Translations under genes and position numbers: made by a program
Notes under the pieces: generated by a model
What the model was told of the DNA's origin: nothing
The model's input: the letters and a program-made list of their open reading frames with translations, nothing else
Database searches by the model: none
NCBI GenBank assembly: GCA_034472185.1
Contig: JARBAK010000001.1
Span: 721,722-785,721, forward strand
DNA: 64,000 nt
Direction of reading: 5' to 3'
Source of the DNA: JARBAK01 sp034472185
Lineage (GTDB): Bacteria > Pseudomonadota > Alphaproteobacteria > Rickettsiales > Midichloriaceae
Shown: piece after piece, positions 46,163 through 57,200 of the stretch
Layout: each line of letters starts with the position of its first letter
How positions within the stretch are numbered: position 1 is the first letter of the stretch

Positions 46163-47959
46163 ATGCAGCCATCTTATAGGCAAGATAGTAATATTCTTTC
46201 TTCTAGAAAGGGAAGGTATTCTATTGTAAAGAGATTATTTAATCGATACGTAAGGTTACAAAGGAGTAAGCTTGCGATTGCGTGTGCTTGTATGTTTGTA
46301 ATATCTTCTACTACAGCTATAAGCGCATGGTTAATGCAGCCAGTTCTTGATAATATTTTCTTTGAGAAGAATCGTGCGATGCTATTGGTAATTCCCGCCA
46401 TGGTTTTCGTTAACTTTTGTATAAAGGGGATTGCCTCCTTTTATGAAACTTTTTTAATGAAAGTTGTAGGGCAGAAAATTGCCTCAAATGTGCAAATGGA
46501 TCTTTATAAGCATTTGGTTTGGTCGGATATAGATTTATTTCATCAATATCCATCGGGAAATCTTATTTCTAGATTTACAAATGATATTAATGCATTAAAG
46601 CGATGTATATCAGAGGTTTCTACTGGCATTTTATGCGAGTTACTTACCCTAATCGGGTTGATCATTGTAATGTTTAATCAAAGCTTCAATCTTACACTTA
46701 CGGCTTTCTTGACCTTCCCATTAGCATTTTATCCTATGATTATTTTAGGACGTAAGATGAGGAAAGTTGCTAAAAATATGCAAGAAGAGCTTGGAGGCTT
46801 TACGGTGCGTTTAGATGAGACATTCCAAAATATACGTATTATAAAATCGTATTGTAGAGAGTTATACGAAATATCTAGGGCGCGTAAAGTTATTGAGAGG
46901 GTTTTGGGAACATATAAAAAAATAGCTTCTGTTGAAGCTGCTTCGTCTCCAATCATGGAAACGTTCGGTGGAATAGCCGTAGCATGTGTAATATGGTATG
47001 GAGGACTTCAGGTCATTGATGACGTTACTACTCCCGGTGCTTTCTTCTCTTTTATTACTGCTTTATTAATGTCTTATAAGCCGCTCAAAGCAATATCGCA
47101 GTTCAATAATATTCTACAAGAAGGTTTAGTAGCTGCATATAGGTTATTTTCTATCTTAGATAAAAAAGCATCTATGTGTGACAAGTTAGATGCTCAAGCT
47201 GTTTGTTTCAAAAAACACGATATAGTTATGCACAACGTCTCTTTTTCATATATAGGGGGACAAGTAATTTTAGATAATCTTTGTATTGAAATACCGCATA
47301 ATAATACGGTAGCACTTGTTGGTAGTTCTGGGGTTGGCAAAAGTACAATACTTGCCTTATTACAAAGGTTATACAATCCGTGTGCTGGCTATATTGCAAT
47401 AGATGGATATGATATTTCTTCTATAAAGCTTGAATCTTTACGCAATTCTATGGCTATTGTCAGTCAAGAAGTCTCATTATTTGATGATACCATTGCTGAG
47501 AATATTAGATATGGTAGATTAGATGCGAGTATGGATGATGTTATTAAGGCTGCAGAAGCGGCAATGGCGCATGATTTTATCGGAGCATTAGAGAATGGCT
47601 ATGATACTAGGATTGGTCCCAATGGTGTCAAATTATCTGGAGGGCAGAAGCAACGTATAGCTATAGCTCGTGCGATACTTAGGAATGCTCCAATTTTATT
47701 GCTTGATGAAGCAACAAGCGCTTTAGATAGTGTGTCTGAGTATAAGGTTCAGCAGGCAATGGAATATCTTCGAGAGGGGAGGACTACAATAGTAATAGCA
47801 CATAGGATGTCGACTATAGAAAATGCTGATATTATATATTTTATTTCGGAAGGTAAGGTTATTGAACGTGGTATGCACTATGAACTTATGACTCTAAATG
47901 GTGAGTATGCGAAGTTTTACAGCACATATATGAAGGGAGGATCAACACATAACGAGTGA
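46163..47959 (+). CDS. MsbA-like ABC exporter (fused membrane and ATPase domains)
   Basis: The 598 residues combine six N-terminal membrane helices (about residues 30-310) with a C-terminal ATPase: Walker A (GSSGVGKSTI), Q-loop (VSQEVSLFDDTIAENI), signature (LSGGQKQRIAIARAIL), Walker B (ILLLDEATSALD) and H-loop (IAHRMSTI). This is the type IV exporter form of the MsbA/LipidA flippase group. Together with kdsA and lptE it could flip lipid A core across the inner membrane, but other substrates are possible. A GTG three codons upstream (46154) is an alternative start. Confidence 0.9.
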   Translation: MQPSYRQDSNILSSRKGRYSIVKRLFNRYVRLQRSKLAIACACMFVISSTTAISAWLMQPVLDNIFFEKNRAMLLVIPAMVFVNFCIKGIASFYETFLMKVVGQKIASNVQMDLYKHLVWSDIDLFHQYPSGNLISRFTNDINALKRCISEVSTGILCELLTLIGLIIVMFNQSFNLTLTAFLTFPLAFYPMIILGRKMRKVAKNMQEELGGFTVRLDETFQNIRIIKSYCRELYEISRARKVIERVLGTYKKIASVEAASSPIMETFGGIAVACVIWYGGLQVIDDVTTPGAFFSFITALLMSYKPLKAISQFNNILQEGLVAAYRLFSILDKKASMCDKLDAQAVCFKKHDIVMHNVSFSYIGGQVILDNLCIEIPHNNTVALVGSSGVGKSTILALLQRLYNPCAGYIAIDGYDISSIKLESLRNSMAIVSQEVSLFDDTIAENIRYGRLDASMDDVIKAAEAAMAHDFIGALENGYDTRIGPNGVKLSGGQKQRIAIARAILRNAPILLLDEATSALDSVSEYKVQQAMEYLREGRTTIVIAHRMSTIENADIIYFISEGKVIERGMHYELMTLNGEYAKFYSTYMKGGSTHNE

Positions 47960-48154
47960 TTCAGATTTTCTGACATTTTTTACACTCTGCTGGATGTGTT
48001 TCTATGCTATGGCTAGAGACTACAGCAAAGCTCTCAGCTGGTGGCTCTATACGTGCTACGCAAGGCCCTCTTCACATTGATAATGGTTCTGAAGTTAGTA
48101 GCTTATCCTATATAAAAAACTTCTTTGCTTATACTAACAACGCGTGCAAGTTCT

Positions 48155-50812
48155 CTAAAGCTGAGTTCTTTTCTCCTCAACTACTTCATAAACTTCTACG
48201 ATATCTCCTTCTTTTATATCGGTGTATTTCTCGAAAGTAAGTCCACACTCAAAGCCCTCGCGTGCTTCTTTGACGTCTTCTTTTTGACGTCTCAAGGATT
48301 TCAATTTGCCCTCATGTAGTACTATCCCATCTCTCAGCAACCTAGCATTAGCTGCTCTTTTTACAAAACCTTCTGTAACAAAACATCCACATACTTTTCC
48401 AATACCAGACAAATTGAATATTTTTCTGACTTCTGCATATCCAAGAAATTTTTCTTTAGATATAGGACTTAATAAACCTGTTAAAGCGGTTTTGACATCT
48501 TCGGCTAAATCATAGATTACAGAATAATAACGTACATCGATTCGTCCATTTTTTATCATAGCTTTGGCATTGGTATTAGCACGCACATTAAATCCAAGTA
48601 CTAAAGCACTAGAGGCTAAAGCCAATGTTACATCTGATTCATTTATACTGCCGACACCAGAATGAATAACTTTCAAGCTTACTTCTTTACTTGAGTACTT
48701 GCTAATGATTTGTAATATTGCTTCTACAGAACCTAGCACATCTGTTTTAATAACAAGTGGGAGCTCTTTTCCCTTAATCTTTATCTTATCGAATATTTTA
48801 TCTCCCATCTTAATAGGGCAGTTGATTGAAAGCTTTCGTTCTTTTTCTTGAGCGTTTCTGATATTTATCAGTTCTTTAGCTGCTCTTTCTTCGTTTAAAA
48901 CAACAAATTTATCTCCTACCACAGGCAAATGGTCTAGACCAAATATTTCAACAGGGGTTGATGGCACCGCTTCCGTAATAACAAGGCCCTTATCATCTAT
49001 TAGAGAACGTATTCTGCCTGAAGCGGTGCCTGCAACTACCAAATCTCCACTTTTTAATGAACCAGATTGTACTAAAAAGGTTACTACGGCACCTTTTCCT
49101 TTATCAAGCCTTGATTCTAATACTCTACCGGTAGCACCGCCTGCGTAATTTGCTTGCAAATTCAATAATTCTGCGTGCATCAAAATAGATTCTTCCAATT
49201 TGTCCAGTCCCTTACCGGTTTTTGCAGATATCTCAATAACCATGACATCTCCTCCAAACTCTTCTGGTACTAAATTGTTAGATAACAGAGCATTTTTAAT
49301 TGCAGCGACATCAGAGTTAGATTTATCAATTTTGTTTATAGCTACAATAATCGGCACGCTAGCAGCTTTAGCATGATTAATTGCTTCAATTGTTTGTGCC
49401 TTTACACCATCGTCAGCTGCAATAATTAGCACCACTATATCTGTTACTTGGGCTCCGCGCATACGCATCGCAGTAAACGCTTCATGCCCTGGAGTATCAA
49501 GGAAGGTGATACACTTATTACTTGGAAGTGCTACCTTATAAGCACCTATATGTTGAGTTATACCGCCCGATTCTTTAGCTACAACATCAGTAGACCTTAA
49601 AGCGTCTAAAAGTGAAGTTTTACCGTGATCAACATGCCCCATTACCACTACCACAGGCGCTCTATGTTGCACGAGTTCTTGTTGTTTTTTAGCAAGAATA
49701 TCTTTTGTCAAAATATCATTGATTATATCTTCTGTTGTTACACGTTTGACCTTGTGTCCAAATTCGCTAGTAATGAGTTCTGCAAGTTCAGAGTCAAGGG
49801 TTTGGTTTATTGTTGCTTGAACTCCTAAATTCAATAGCATTTCAACTACTTTTGCTGCCTTCTCTGACATCCTAGAAGCCAATTCGCATACGGTAATATA
49901 ATCTGGTATTATTACCTCTTTACATAGCTTCTTTACTTGTCTAAATGCATCGTTTCTTTGTTTTTTAGAGGAATGATGTCTAAAAGTATGGAATCTACTA
50001 CGAGTATTCCTTGAAGCGCTAAAATCATCCTCTCTATCTAAAGGTATATTATGATTTTCATATTCCCCAAAGAATCTTCCTTGTTTTATTGAAGGTTTAT
50101 TCTTGTTTCTTTTTATTTCTTTAGGATGAGAAGTTTCTAATTTTGCGGAATCATATATATTCAAAGCTACTTTTTTACTCTTTTGAATCGTATCTACTTT
50201 ACGATGTCGTTTCGAATTTTGTGCTTCGTCATTAATCGTTATTCCACTTTGATCAGCAGAAGCTGGTTGTATTTTGGGAGTTAATTCAGATAGTTCTGCG
50301 ACGACTTTATTTACTTTTTTATTATTTGGTAAAGAAGCGATATCTCTAGCATAATGTAGGTTAGGTTCTTCCTGTGAAATTTCTTTAGGGAGACTATGAC
50401 TTAGCTCATTTGCTTCCTGAAAAACACCCGCTGACTGTTCACTTGCTTTTATATTTTTATCCGAAATTTTTGTACTACTACGGTGCAACTCAGCCATCTG
50501 TAGTGCGTATAAGCGACGATCTTTTTCTTTTTCTGTTAGCGCCATATGCGCAGAAGTGCTACCCACATGAGAGCTTAACGCACCAGTTTTAGTTTTAGTG
50601 ATCACAACCGCAGACGCCCTGCTAACAGTGCTGTGAGCTCTATATGATGAGGCAGGTTCATTTTGCATCCTTGATACTACAGAAGTAGGGCTATAACCAC
50701 GAATGCTTTCGTTTATTTTTGCTTCTAACTTTGCAGCATTAATGGCACTTTTACCTATGCCGAGTACTTTGCGCGTATTTTGTGTACTTTTTTTATCTTG
50801 ATTTTCGCTCAT
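48155..50812 (-). CDS. infB: Translation initiation factor IF-2
   Basis: IF-2 is the GTPase that delivers initiator tRNA to the 30S subunit. The 885 residues have a long disordered N-terminus (about 1-290), an IF-2N-like segment (EVIIPDYITVCELASRMSEKAAKVVEMLL), and the G domain: G1 GHVDHGKTSLLDALR, G3 DTPGHEAF, G4 NKIDK, and G5 ISAKTG. The C-terminal domains end with CGLTFEKYTDIKEGDIVEVYEVVEE. It follows nusA by 57 bases. The usual flanking genes rimP and rbfA are missing. Confidence 0.97.
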   Translation of the reverse strand: MSENQDKKSTQNTRKVLGIGKSAINAAKLEAKINESIRGYSPTSVVSRMQNEPASSYRAHSTVSRASAVVITKTKTGALSSHVGSTSAHMALTEKEKDRRLYALQMAELHRSSTKISDKNIKASEQSAGVFQEANELSHSLPKEISQEEPNLHYARDIASLPNNKKVNKVVAELSELTPKIQPASADQSGITINDEAQNSKRHRKVDTIQKSKKVALNIYDSAKLETSHPKEIKRNKNKPSIKQGRFFGEYENHNIPLDREDDFSASRNTRSRFHTFRHHSSKKQRNDAFRQVKKLCKEVIIPDYITVCELASRMSEKAAKVVEMLLNLGVQATINQTLDSELAELITSEFGHKVKRVTTEDIINDILTKDILAKKQQELVQHRAPVVVVMGHVDHGKTSLLDALRSTDVVAKESGGITQHIGAYKVALPSNKCITFLDTPGHEAFTAMRMRGAQVTDIVVLIIAADDGVKAQTIEAINHAKAASVPIIVAINKIDKSNSDVAAIKNALLSNNLVPEEFGGDVMVIEISAKTGKGLDKLEESILMHAELLNLQANYAGGATGRVLESRLDKGKGAVVTFLVQSGSLKSGDLVVAGTASGRIRSLIDDKGLVITEAVPSTPVEIFGLDHLPVVGDKFVVLNEERAAKELINIRNAQEKERKLSINCPIKMGDKIFDKIKIKGKELPLVIKTDVLGSVEAILQIISKYSSKEVSLKVIHSGVGSINESDVTLALASSALVLGFNVRANTNAKAMIKNGRIDVRYYSVIYDLAEDVKTALTGLLSPISKEKFLGYAEVRKIFNLSGIGKVCGCFVTEGFVKRAANARLLRDGIVLHEGKLKSLRRQKEDVKEAREGFECGLTFEKYTDIKEGDIVEVYEVVEEKRTQL

Positions 50813-50869
50813 TTAGGTCTCAGCACCATATTTGCTCTATTCCTTAAATTTGTCTAGACTGTCACTTCA

Positions 50870-52447
50870 TTATTTTGCAATTCCCACACGATGTCTAGCA
50901 TCCATAATAAATCTATCGAGATCTTTAGTATTAAGATTCAAATTTTTATCATAGTTTATGAGAATATCACTCAATTCGTCTCTAGATAATTCTGCTAGAT
51001 CCCGAATATTTTTTATTCCACAAGAACGTAAGGCACGCATAATATCTTTGCTTACAAAGCTTCCTACGGGACCATTAACAGTTTTATCTACGGCCATGTG
51101 TGTTGAGGATTCGTAATCGCGAGCTCTCGTTATTAATTCATCTGCAATCTCCTCATCCAATCCCTGTATTGCTGCTAGATCAATTTTAGAAGCATTAGCT
51201 AACGCATTAATAGAGGTATATCCTTCTGTGACAAGCAATTGCGCTAGGATCTCTTCAATATCCAAAGTTTGTACAAACTTCTTTATGATACCCTGGAAAT
51301 CTTCCTGCCTTCTGCTTATTTCTTCTTCTTCAGTCAATACAGTGATATTCCAGCCTACTAATGTAGAAGTAAGCCTAACATTCTGCCCTCTACGTCCGAT
51401 TACCATGCTAAGATCTTCTGCTGCTACGATAACTTCTACTCTATTATTTTCCTCATCTATAACGATTTTTATCACATTAATTGGTGCTAGTGCTCCCATT
51501 ATAAATGTTGCCAAATCACTTGACCATTGGAGTATATCGATCTTTTCGCCATTAAGCTCACTAATGACAGATTGAATGCGCACTCCTCGTACACCTATGC
51601 ATGCTCCTATGGGGTCTATGGCGGCATCCTCAGAGAAAACAGCAACTTTTGCGCGAGATCCCGGATCTCTAGCAATGCCTTTAATCTCTATGATCCGATC
51701 ATAAATTTCTGGTACTTCTTGGCGCAATAACTCTGCCAAAAATCCTTCGTCAGTACGAGACAATATAAGCTGCGGTCCCTTAGCATTTGGATTAAGTTCC
51801 TTTAGGCACGCTCTTACTCTATCACCTTGCCTATAATGATCTGATTGTAATAATTGATCTCGTCTGAGAATTGCTTCAGCATTACGTATCTTTACAATGA
51901 GGTTTCCAAACTCGACTTTATCCACCACTCCCTGTACAAGTTCTCCTACGCGGTCCTTATACTCTTCATACTGTAGAGTTTTTTCTATTTCTCGTACCTG
52001 AGAAACGATAGTCTGCTTAGCTGTTTGTGCAGATAATCTAGTAAGCTCCAATGGTGGTAATGGCTCATAAAGCAAATCTCCCACTTCTGCAGTAGGTTCT
52101 TTTAGCTTAGCCTCTGAGAGGCGTATTAATACCCTGTCTACATCCTCCGTTTGTTCTCTTTGATGTAAATTGACTGAATTGGAGGGATCAACCTCTTCAG
52201 GCGTGGAAAGATGTGTATCCGTTACATCAAAATCCTCTGCAACGACCAACATCTCTTTATAGAGCTTAATCTCCCCTGTCCCTCGGTCTATTTTTGCTTT
52301 CAAAGCTTGATCACAGCCATATTTACGACTTGCTGCTGCTTTTACTGTTTTTTCTAAAGCCACAAATACTGTTTCTTTAGGCATTGCCTTTTCTCGGGCT
52401 ACAGTTTCAATAACTTGCAAAAGCTCTATATTTCCTAAGTTTGCCAC
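50870..52447 (-). CDS. nusA: Transcription termination/antitermination protein NusA
   Basis: NusA binds RNA polymerase and the nascent RNA and modulates pausing and termination. The 525 residues contain the N-terminal domain (ETVAREKAMPKETVFVALEKTVKAAASRKYG), S1 domain (GELVQGVVDKVEFGNLIVKI), two KH domains (IGACIGVRGVRIQSVISELNGEKIDILQW; AEDLSMVIGRRGQNVRL), and helix-hairpin-helix repeats near the C-terminus (EGYTSINALANAS; RSCGIKNIRDLAELSRDELSDIL). It is upstream of and co-directional with infB, the conserved order. Confidence 0.97.
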   Translation of the reverse strand: MANLGNIELLQVIETVAREKAMPKETVFVALEKTVKAAASRKYGCDQALKAKIDRGTGEIKLYKEMLVVAEDFDVTDTHLSTPEEVDPSNSVNLHQREQTEDVDRVLIRLSEAKLKEPTAEVGDLLYEPLPPLELTRLSAQTAKQTIVSQVREIEKTLQYEEYKDRVGELVQGVVDKVEFGNLIVKIRNAEAILRRDQLLQSDHYRQGDRVRACLKELNPNAKGPQLILSRTDEGFLAELLRQEVPEIYDRIIEIKGIARDPGSRAKVAVFSEDAAIDPIGACIGVRGVRIQSVISELNGEKIDILQWSSDLATFIMGALAPINVIKIVIDEENNRVEVIVAAEDLSMVIGRRGQNVRLTSTLVGWNITVLTEEEEISRRQEDFQGIIKKFVQTLDIEEILAQLLVTEGYTSINALANASKIDLAAIQGLDEEIADELITRARDYESSTHMAVDKTVNGPVGSFVSKDIMRALRSCGIKNIRDLAELSRDELSDILINYDKNLNLNTKDLDRFIMDARHRVGIAK

Positions 52448-52611
52448 TTCTAAAATTCACGAATTGAATGAACAATATCACCTGTCGTATCACAAGCTAT
52501 ACAAACCGGTTACTTTTTCGTTATTACTTATAGATATAAAAAGCATACACGCAAACTCTACCTTCTCAATCTTTTACTGTTATGGTGTGCGTAATATGAT
52601 TTTACTTTATA

Positions 52612-52866
52612 TCAAATACCCTGGACTGTAACGAACATCTTATCCTTAGCTCTTTTTCTAAACGCTACACGTCCAGCTATTAATGCAAACAAGGTATGAT
52701 CCCTGCCGATTCCAACATTTTCTCCAGCGTGGTACTTTGTTCCACGTTGTCTCACAATTATTGTACCTGGATTCACCGCCTCGCTTCCGAACCTCTTTAC
52801 ACCTAAGCGTCTTCCTATGGAATCACGCCCGTTTCTGGAACTTCCTCCAGCTTTTTTCGTTGCCAT
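52612..52866 (-). CDS. rpmA: 50S ribosomal protein L27
   Basis: L27 reaches into the peptidyl transferase centre. The 84 residues start MATKKAGGSSRNGRDSIGRRLGVKRFG and contain VNPGTIIVRQRGTKYHAGENVGIGRDHTLFAL, the complete signature. Length is typical. It is 76 bases after rplU on the same strand; L21 and L27 are normally in one operon. Confidence 0.97.
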   Translation of the reverse strand: MATKKAGGSSRNGRDSIGRRLGVKRFGSEAVNPGTIIVRQRGTKYHAGENVGIGRDHTLFALIAGRVAFRKRAKDKMFVTVQGI

Positions 52867-52942
52867 CTTACAAACTTTACCAAATAATTACAACTTCTAA
52901 ATGGTAGTTAGCATTACTACTACCAACATGCTTTATTTCACT

Positions 52943-53287
52943 TTAGTGGGATCCTATAATTTTCTCTATTTTTAAAACAGTCATATTCTGCCTATGCCCT
53001 TGCTTCCGACGGTAATTATGGCGACGCTTTTTCTTGAAAACTATAATTTTAGGGGTTTTTTCGTGGTTTAAAATGGTTCCGACTGCTTTAAGTGGAGTAC
53101 TATACTCAGAGCGGCTAACTTCTTGCGCTAAACTCATAGATAACAAGTCAGGAAAAGTTATTGTGCTGCCAATAGGAGCCTCAATTTTTTCAATTCTGAT
53201 AATATCCCCTGGTTTCACAAAATATTGCTTTGTTCCACCCTCTATAATAGCGAACCCACTCTCTTGTATTTCATTATTGCTATCCAC
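52943..53287 (-). CDS. rplU: 50S ribosomal protein L21
   Basis: L21 binds 23S rRNA on the large subunit. The 114 residues contain the family opening FAIIEGGTKQYFVKPGDIIRIEKI, followed by KIIVFKKKRRHNYRRKQGHRQNMTVLKIEKI near the C-terminus. The N-terminus is extended by about 10 residues (MDSNNEIQES) relative to common L21; an alternative inner start is not obvious. It is the first gene of the rplU-rpmA pair. Confidence 0.95.
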   Translation of the reverse strand: MDSNNEIQESGFAIIEGGTKQYFVKPGDIIRIEKIEAPIGSTITFPDLLSMSLAQEVSRSEYSTPLKAVGTILNHEKTPKIIVFKKKRRHNYRRKQGHRQNMTVLKIEKIIGSH

Positions 53288-53549
53288 TGTTTTCCTCTCA
53301 TCTAACGTCTAAACGGCTTGTATATATTAGCCGATAATAAACTGAGCAAAGAACCCAGCATACAACCATATTTCTGTATTATATAAAGATGAGTAAGTCA
53401 ACAAAACAATTTAGTCATTGGTTTTATGGTCATTTTAGGTAATAGCGACTTCCATAAAATATAGAGGGGGTGTAATAATGCGTTCAACATACGAGTCAAT
53501 AGTCTTGAAAAAGACATATTTCAACTAAAGCTAACTATTTGTATATAAT

Positions 53550-53912
53550 ATGGATTTTACACAAAATGTAACACTTACGTTTCTCAGCCAGTATCAAGCG
53601 CAAAAAGAAGTTGCTATAAATGAAAATTTTAATGTTATTGATAAATTATTGTTCAATCATGCCTTGAAATCTAGAAATTATGTTGATCCTCCTAACGATC
53701 CCGTGGAGGGAGATCTTTACTTGATACAGAAAAATTCTACTCCTAAAGGAGTTTGGATTGGTCATCAGGGGAACGTGGCTCTATTTGTAAACAATGAGTG
53801 GAAATTTATAGAAATTATGCCTGGAATGTTATTTTGGTTGATGGATGAAGAAAGGCTTTTACTTGTAAATAACCAGAAAAATTGCGTTGCAATTTATTCT
53901 GCGAAAAATTAA
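53550..53912 (+). CDS. DUF2793-domain (phage/prophage-type) protein
   Basis: The 120 residues match the pattern of DUF2793 proteins, which occur in alphaproteobacterial prophage and gene-transfer-agent-like regions. The opening has QAQKEVAINENFNVIDKLL, then a P-x-x-P-x-E-G-D-x-Y motif (DPPNDPVEGDLYLI), and a C-terminal part with GVWIGHQGNVALFVNNEWKFIEIMPGMLFW. No signal peptide or membrane segment. No other structural phage gene is seen around it, so it is either a domesticated phage protein or the survivor of a lost prophage. It marks the left border of the accessory block. Confidence 0.7.
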   Translation: MDFTQNVTLTFLSQYQAQKEVAINENFNVIDKLLFNHALKSRNYVDPPNDPVEGDLYLIQKNSTPKGVWIGHQGNVALFVNNEWKFIEIMPGMLFWLMDEERLLLVNNQKNCVAIYSAKN

Positions 53913-54040
53913 GGAGCACGATACGTTGCATTCTAGCTGTATAGAGAAAGAAGCTTAAAATATTTAGCGAATTATATAGGATATTTGTGATTGCATAACT
54001 GGTAAATTTGAGTATCTGTTAGTGTATTGGTTTTGATCAT

Positions 54041-54130
54041 GGAGAGATGGCCGAGTGGTCGAAGGCGCTTCCCTGCTAAGGAAGTATACGGGTAACTGTA
54101 TCGAGGGTTCGAATCCCTCTCTCTCCGCCA
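54041..54130 (+). tRNA. tRNA-Ser (anticodon GCT)
   Basis: The acceptor GGAGAGA pairs with TCTCTCC, followed by G and encoded CCA. The anticodon stem CTTCC/GGAAG surrounds the loop CTGCTAA (anticodon GCT, reading AGC and AGU). A long variable arm (TATACGGGTAACTGTATC) confirms a serine tRNA. The T arm is GAGGGTTCGAATCCCTC. It lies at the start of the accessory block, a typical integration site. Confidence 0.95.
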
Positions 54131-54267
54131 TTTTTTAAGCGCCAACCCTTTGGACGTGAATTTTTAGATGTTTCTATAGACAAATAAAAAAAATCTGTTA
54201 CGAAACTGAATAAGCGTGGGTTCATCTACCTTTATTTTGCCTAACTGTTATTATATAGGGCTTGAAT

Positions 54268-57200
54268 ATGGATGGCAGTAACTACTGTAAAGAGCCATTG
54301 CAAAGCGCTCTAAAATATTATGCGGGAATGATAATATTGATTCCTATAGCGCTTTTCATTGGTCCAAATAAAGTTTTTTCTCAGTCAAATAAATACCAGC
54401 CATATTTTGAAATTGGCGGAATTAAGTCTTTAAAATATTCAAATTCAAATTCGTCAGCTGCAGGGATCTATGATCTGTTTATCCCGACGTTACAGTCAGA
54501 AAATCGACTATTATTTACTGATCTGAGAATATTTGATCGAAGTGGCGGTTCGTTTGAAGGAAATGTGCATTTTGGTCATAGAAAATTATATCCAGATAGC
54601 GAGCAGATAATTGGTGTTTATGGCGCTTTTGATAGAAAAAAATCTATTTCAGGTAATTACTTCAATCAGTTAGCAAGTGGTTTCGAATATTGGCGGGGTA
54701 AATTGTTTATTGGTGGAAATGCTTATCAACCAATAGGAAAGTCAAAAAAGCCTATCTCAGTATTTAATACTAATGAAACATCAAAAAAGATTAACATACC
54801 AACAGCATCGGTAGAAACAAAGACTGCTATTACGCAAAACCAAGAAAAAGCTCTTTCTGGAGTAGATGCACAAATTGGTTATGGGATTACAGAGAGATTA
54901 ACAGGCTTCATAGGGGGATATTATTTTAGTGCGAGCAATGCTAAGACAATTGCTGGTCCTAAGATTTGCTTTACATATGATTATATGAAGCCTGCTGGGC
55001 GCGTCTTTGGGATATTAGATAGTGCAAGTTTAGAGGCTGGAGCGCAGTATGATAGAAAAAGAGGTGCAGGGGGATACATAGGAGTCAAACTGAAGATTAG
55101 CCTTAGTAATATTAAGAATAGTAATAGGTCGGGATTTGACCGGCACATGAGAGAGCTTATAAGGCGCGATCAAGATATTGTTATCAGCAATACAAAGATA
55201 CCAGAGACTATTAAGATAATACACACAGAGCGAAATATTACTGAGCGGGAATTCTATGATTATTATCAAATGGATAAATATCCATCCTATAAAACAGTAG
55301 TTGATGCGGTAGATTTAGCGTTATCAAAAGCCCTTAAAGAAAACAGTCAAGATAGATCTAAAAAAGAACAAATTGAATCATCTTATAATTTATACGCGAA
55401 CTGGATAGCCGAGAAGATAGCATGTCAAACTAATAACAACAGAGCTTTTAATTCGCTAACAAAGGAAGAGAGGAAGCAAGCACATAGAAAAGTGGCTCTA
55501 TTATTTCACCCAGATAAAAATGACACATTATTAGGGGAGAAAATTTTTCTTTTATTAAATAAAGCTATGGATGACCTAAATGGTCATGATGAAAGTTCAA
55601 ACAAGACAGAAGGGGGATACAAACAAGAGCAGAACTATTCAGCGCCTGAATTTAACCAAACAACACCTGATGAAAGTTCAAACAAGACAGAAGGGGGATA
55701 CAAACAAGAGCAGAACTATTCAGCGCCTGAATTTAACCAAACAACACCTGATGAAAGTTCAAACAAGACAGAAGGGGGATACAAACAAGAGCAGAACTAT
55801 TCAGCGCCTGAATTTAACCAAACAACACCTGATGAAAGTTCAAACAAGACAGAAGGGGGATACAAACAAGAGCAGAACTATTCAGCGCCTGAATTTAACC
55901 AAACGATACCTGATGAAAGTTCAAACAAGACAGAAGGGGGATACAACAAAACAAGCGGTGAAAGCAGTGAAGATACCACAAATACAAATGCGTTTGATAT
56001 TACTAATATTAGCGCTATTGACAAAGGAACACTGAAGAAGGTTTGGAAGATTTTAGATTCTTTAAATTTGATATCAATATATAGAAGTGAGCAGTACACA
56101 AAATCAAAATTTCTTGAAAAACCAAAAGAATATAGAGTTGACAATAAAATGGTCGCTTGTTCCTTTGTGTCTAAATATGCGCTCAATATATATATTAGTG
56201 AAAAATTTGCAGAACTATGTGTAACAAAGTCATATAAGTCTAGTAATGGAACTATTATTCCTATTTCGTTTAATTGTATAAAAGATTTCGGTCGCTATGA
56301 AAATAGCGACATTGATTTACGCAGTCCCCTTGAAACGCTTAGACAAGTTTTAGAAGAAATAAAAGCTCTAGGATCATATCATTTCGCTATCAATAGGAGG
56401 ACCTACTATGATCTTTTGCTAAGGAAAGTATCAACCAAGGAATGGGCTTTTAGAGAATGGGTTTGGAAATCGAAAAACGTTCCTACTGCAGTTCTGATAA
56501 TGAATTTGATCAAAGATAATAGCGAACTTTTCTATATAGATAGAAGCTATATAGAGAGCTATGAAGCATCATATGACGAACACCTTATGACGCGTTATTC
56601 AGTTTTAAATTGGCGAGTTGAGGATGTTAAGCATTTTGCCAATGCTATATATGATGGCAATGCGCGAGGACAGTATAGCTTTTTCAAAGAGGAACCATTC
56701 AAGAGTACAGTTTATAATATTATTGATTATGCGCCCAAAATTGCCCCTGTCGCCATGAATATTTATTGGTACAGCGCAAAAGCTGCTCTAGCCTGGGCCA
56801 TTCCAGCATTTATTGATATTACTATTCCAAAATTTTGGGATATTATTCTTTTTAAGTTCTTTGAGCTATTGCCCGAGGAATCTAGAAAACACTATGTTTA
56901 TTGGAGCAGAAGGGTATCAGATGTAACTTTTGTTGCAAACAGTTTCTTTTTAATAAATAAATTTTTAACAAGTAAAAGCTCGTTGAGTTCGAAGAAAGCT
57001 GAAACGCTTGCTATTACTAATGTACCGCCGACACAGAATCCTCCTCCCGATCCATTGTATAATGGGTTTTTTTTTAACCCTTCAGCACACGATGATATTC
57101 ACCTAGAAAAAGAAATCATTGAGACACCAATGGCTGAAGCCATGGGAACCTCGCCATATACCAGGTATTCCTATCTTGAAGATTCAGCAGCAGGTATACT

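Noticed and set aside
47960..48154. Short minus-strand frame ending HPAECKKCQKI, like a zinc-ribbon C-terminus
   Set aside because: Only about 20 codons are convincing, no full gene can be traced, and the region is otherwise non-coding. It may be a relic of a tRNA synthetase or glycosylase end but this cannot be shown.
55580..56035. Second-frame 151-codon reading frame over the repeat array
   Set aside because: A shadow caused by the 81-base repeat unit being a multiple of three; the real gene is the other frame.
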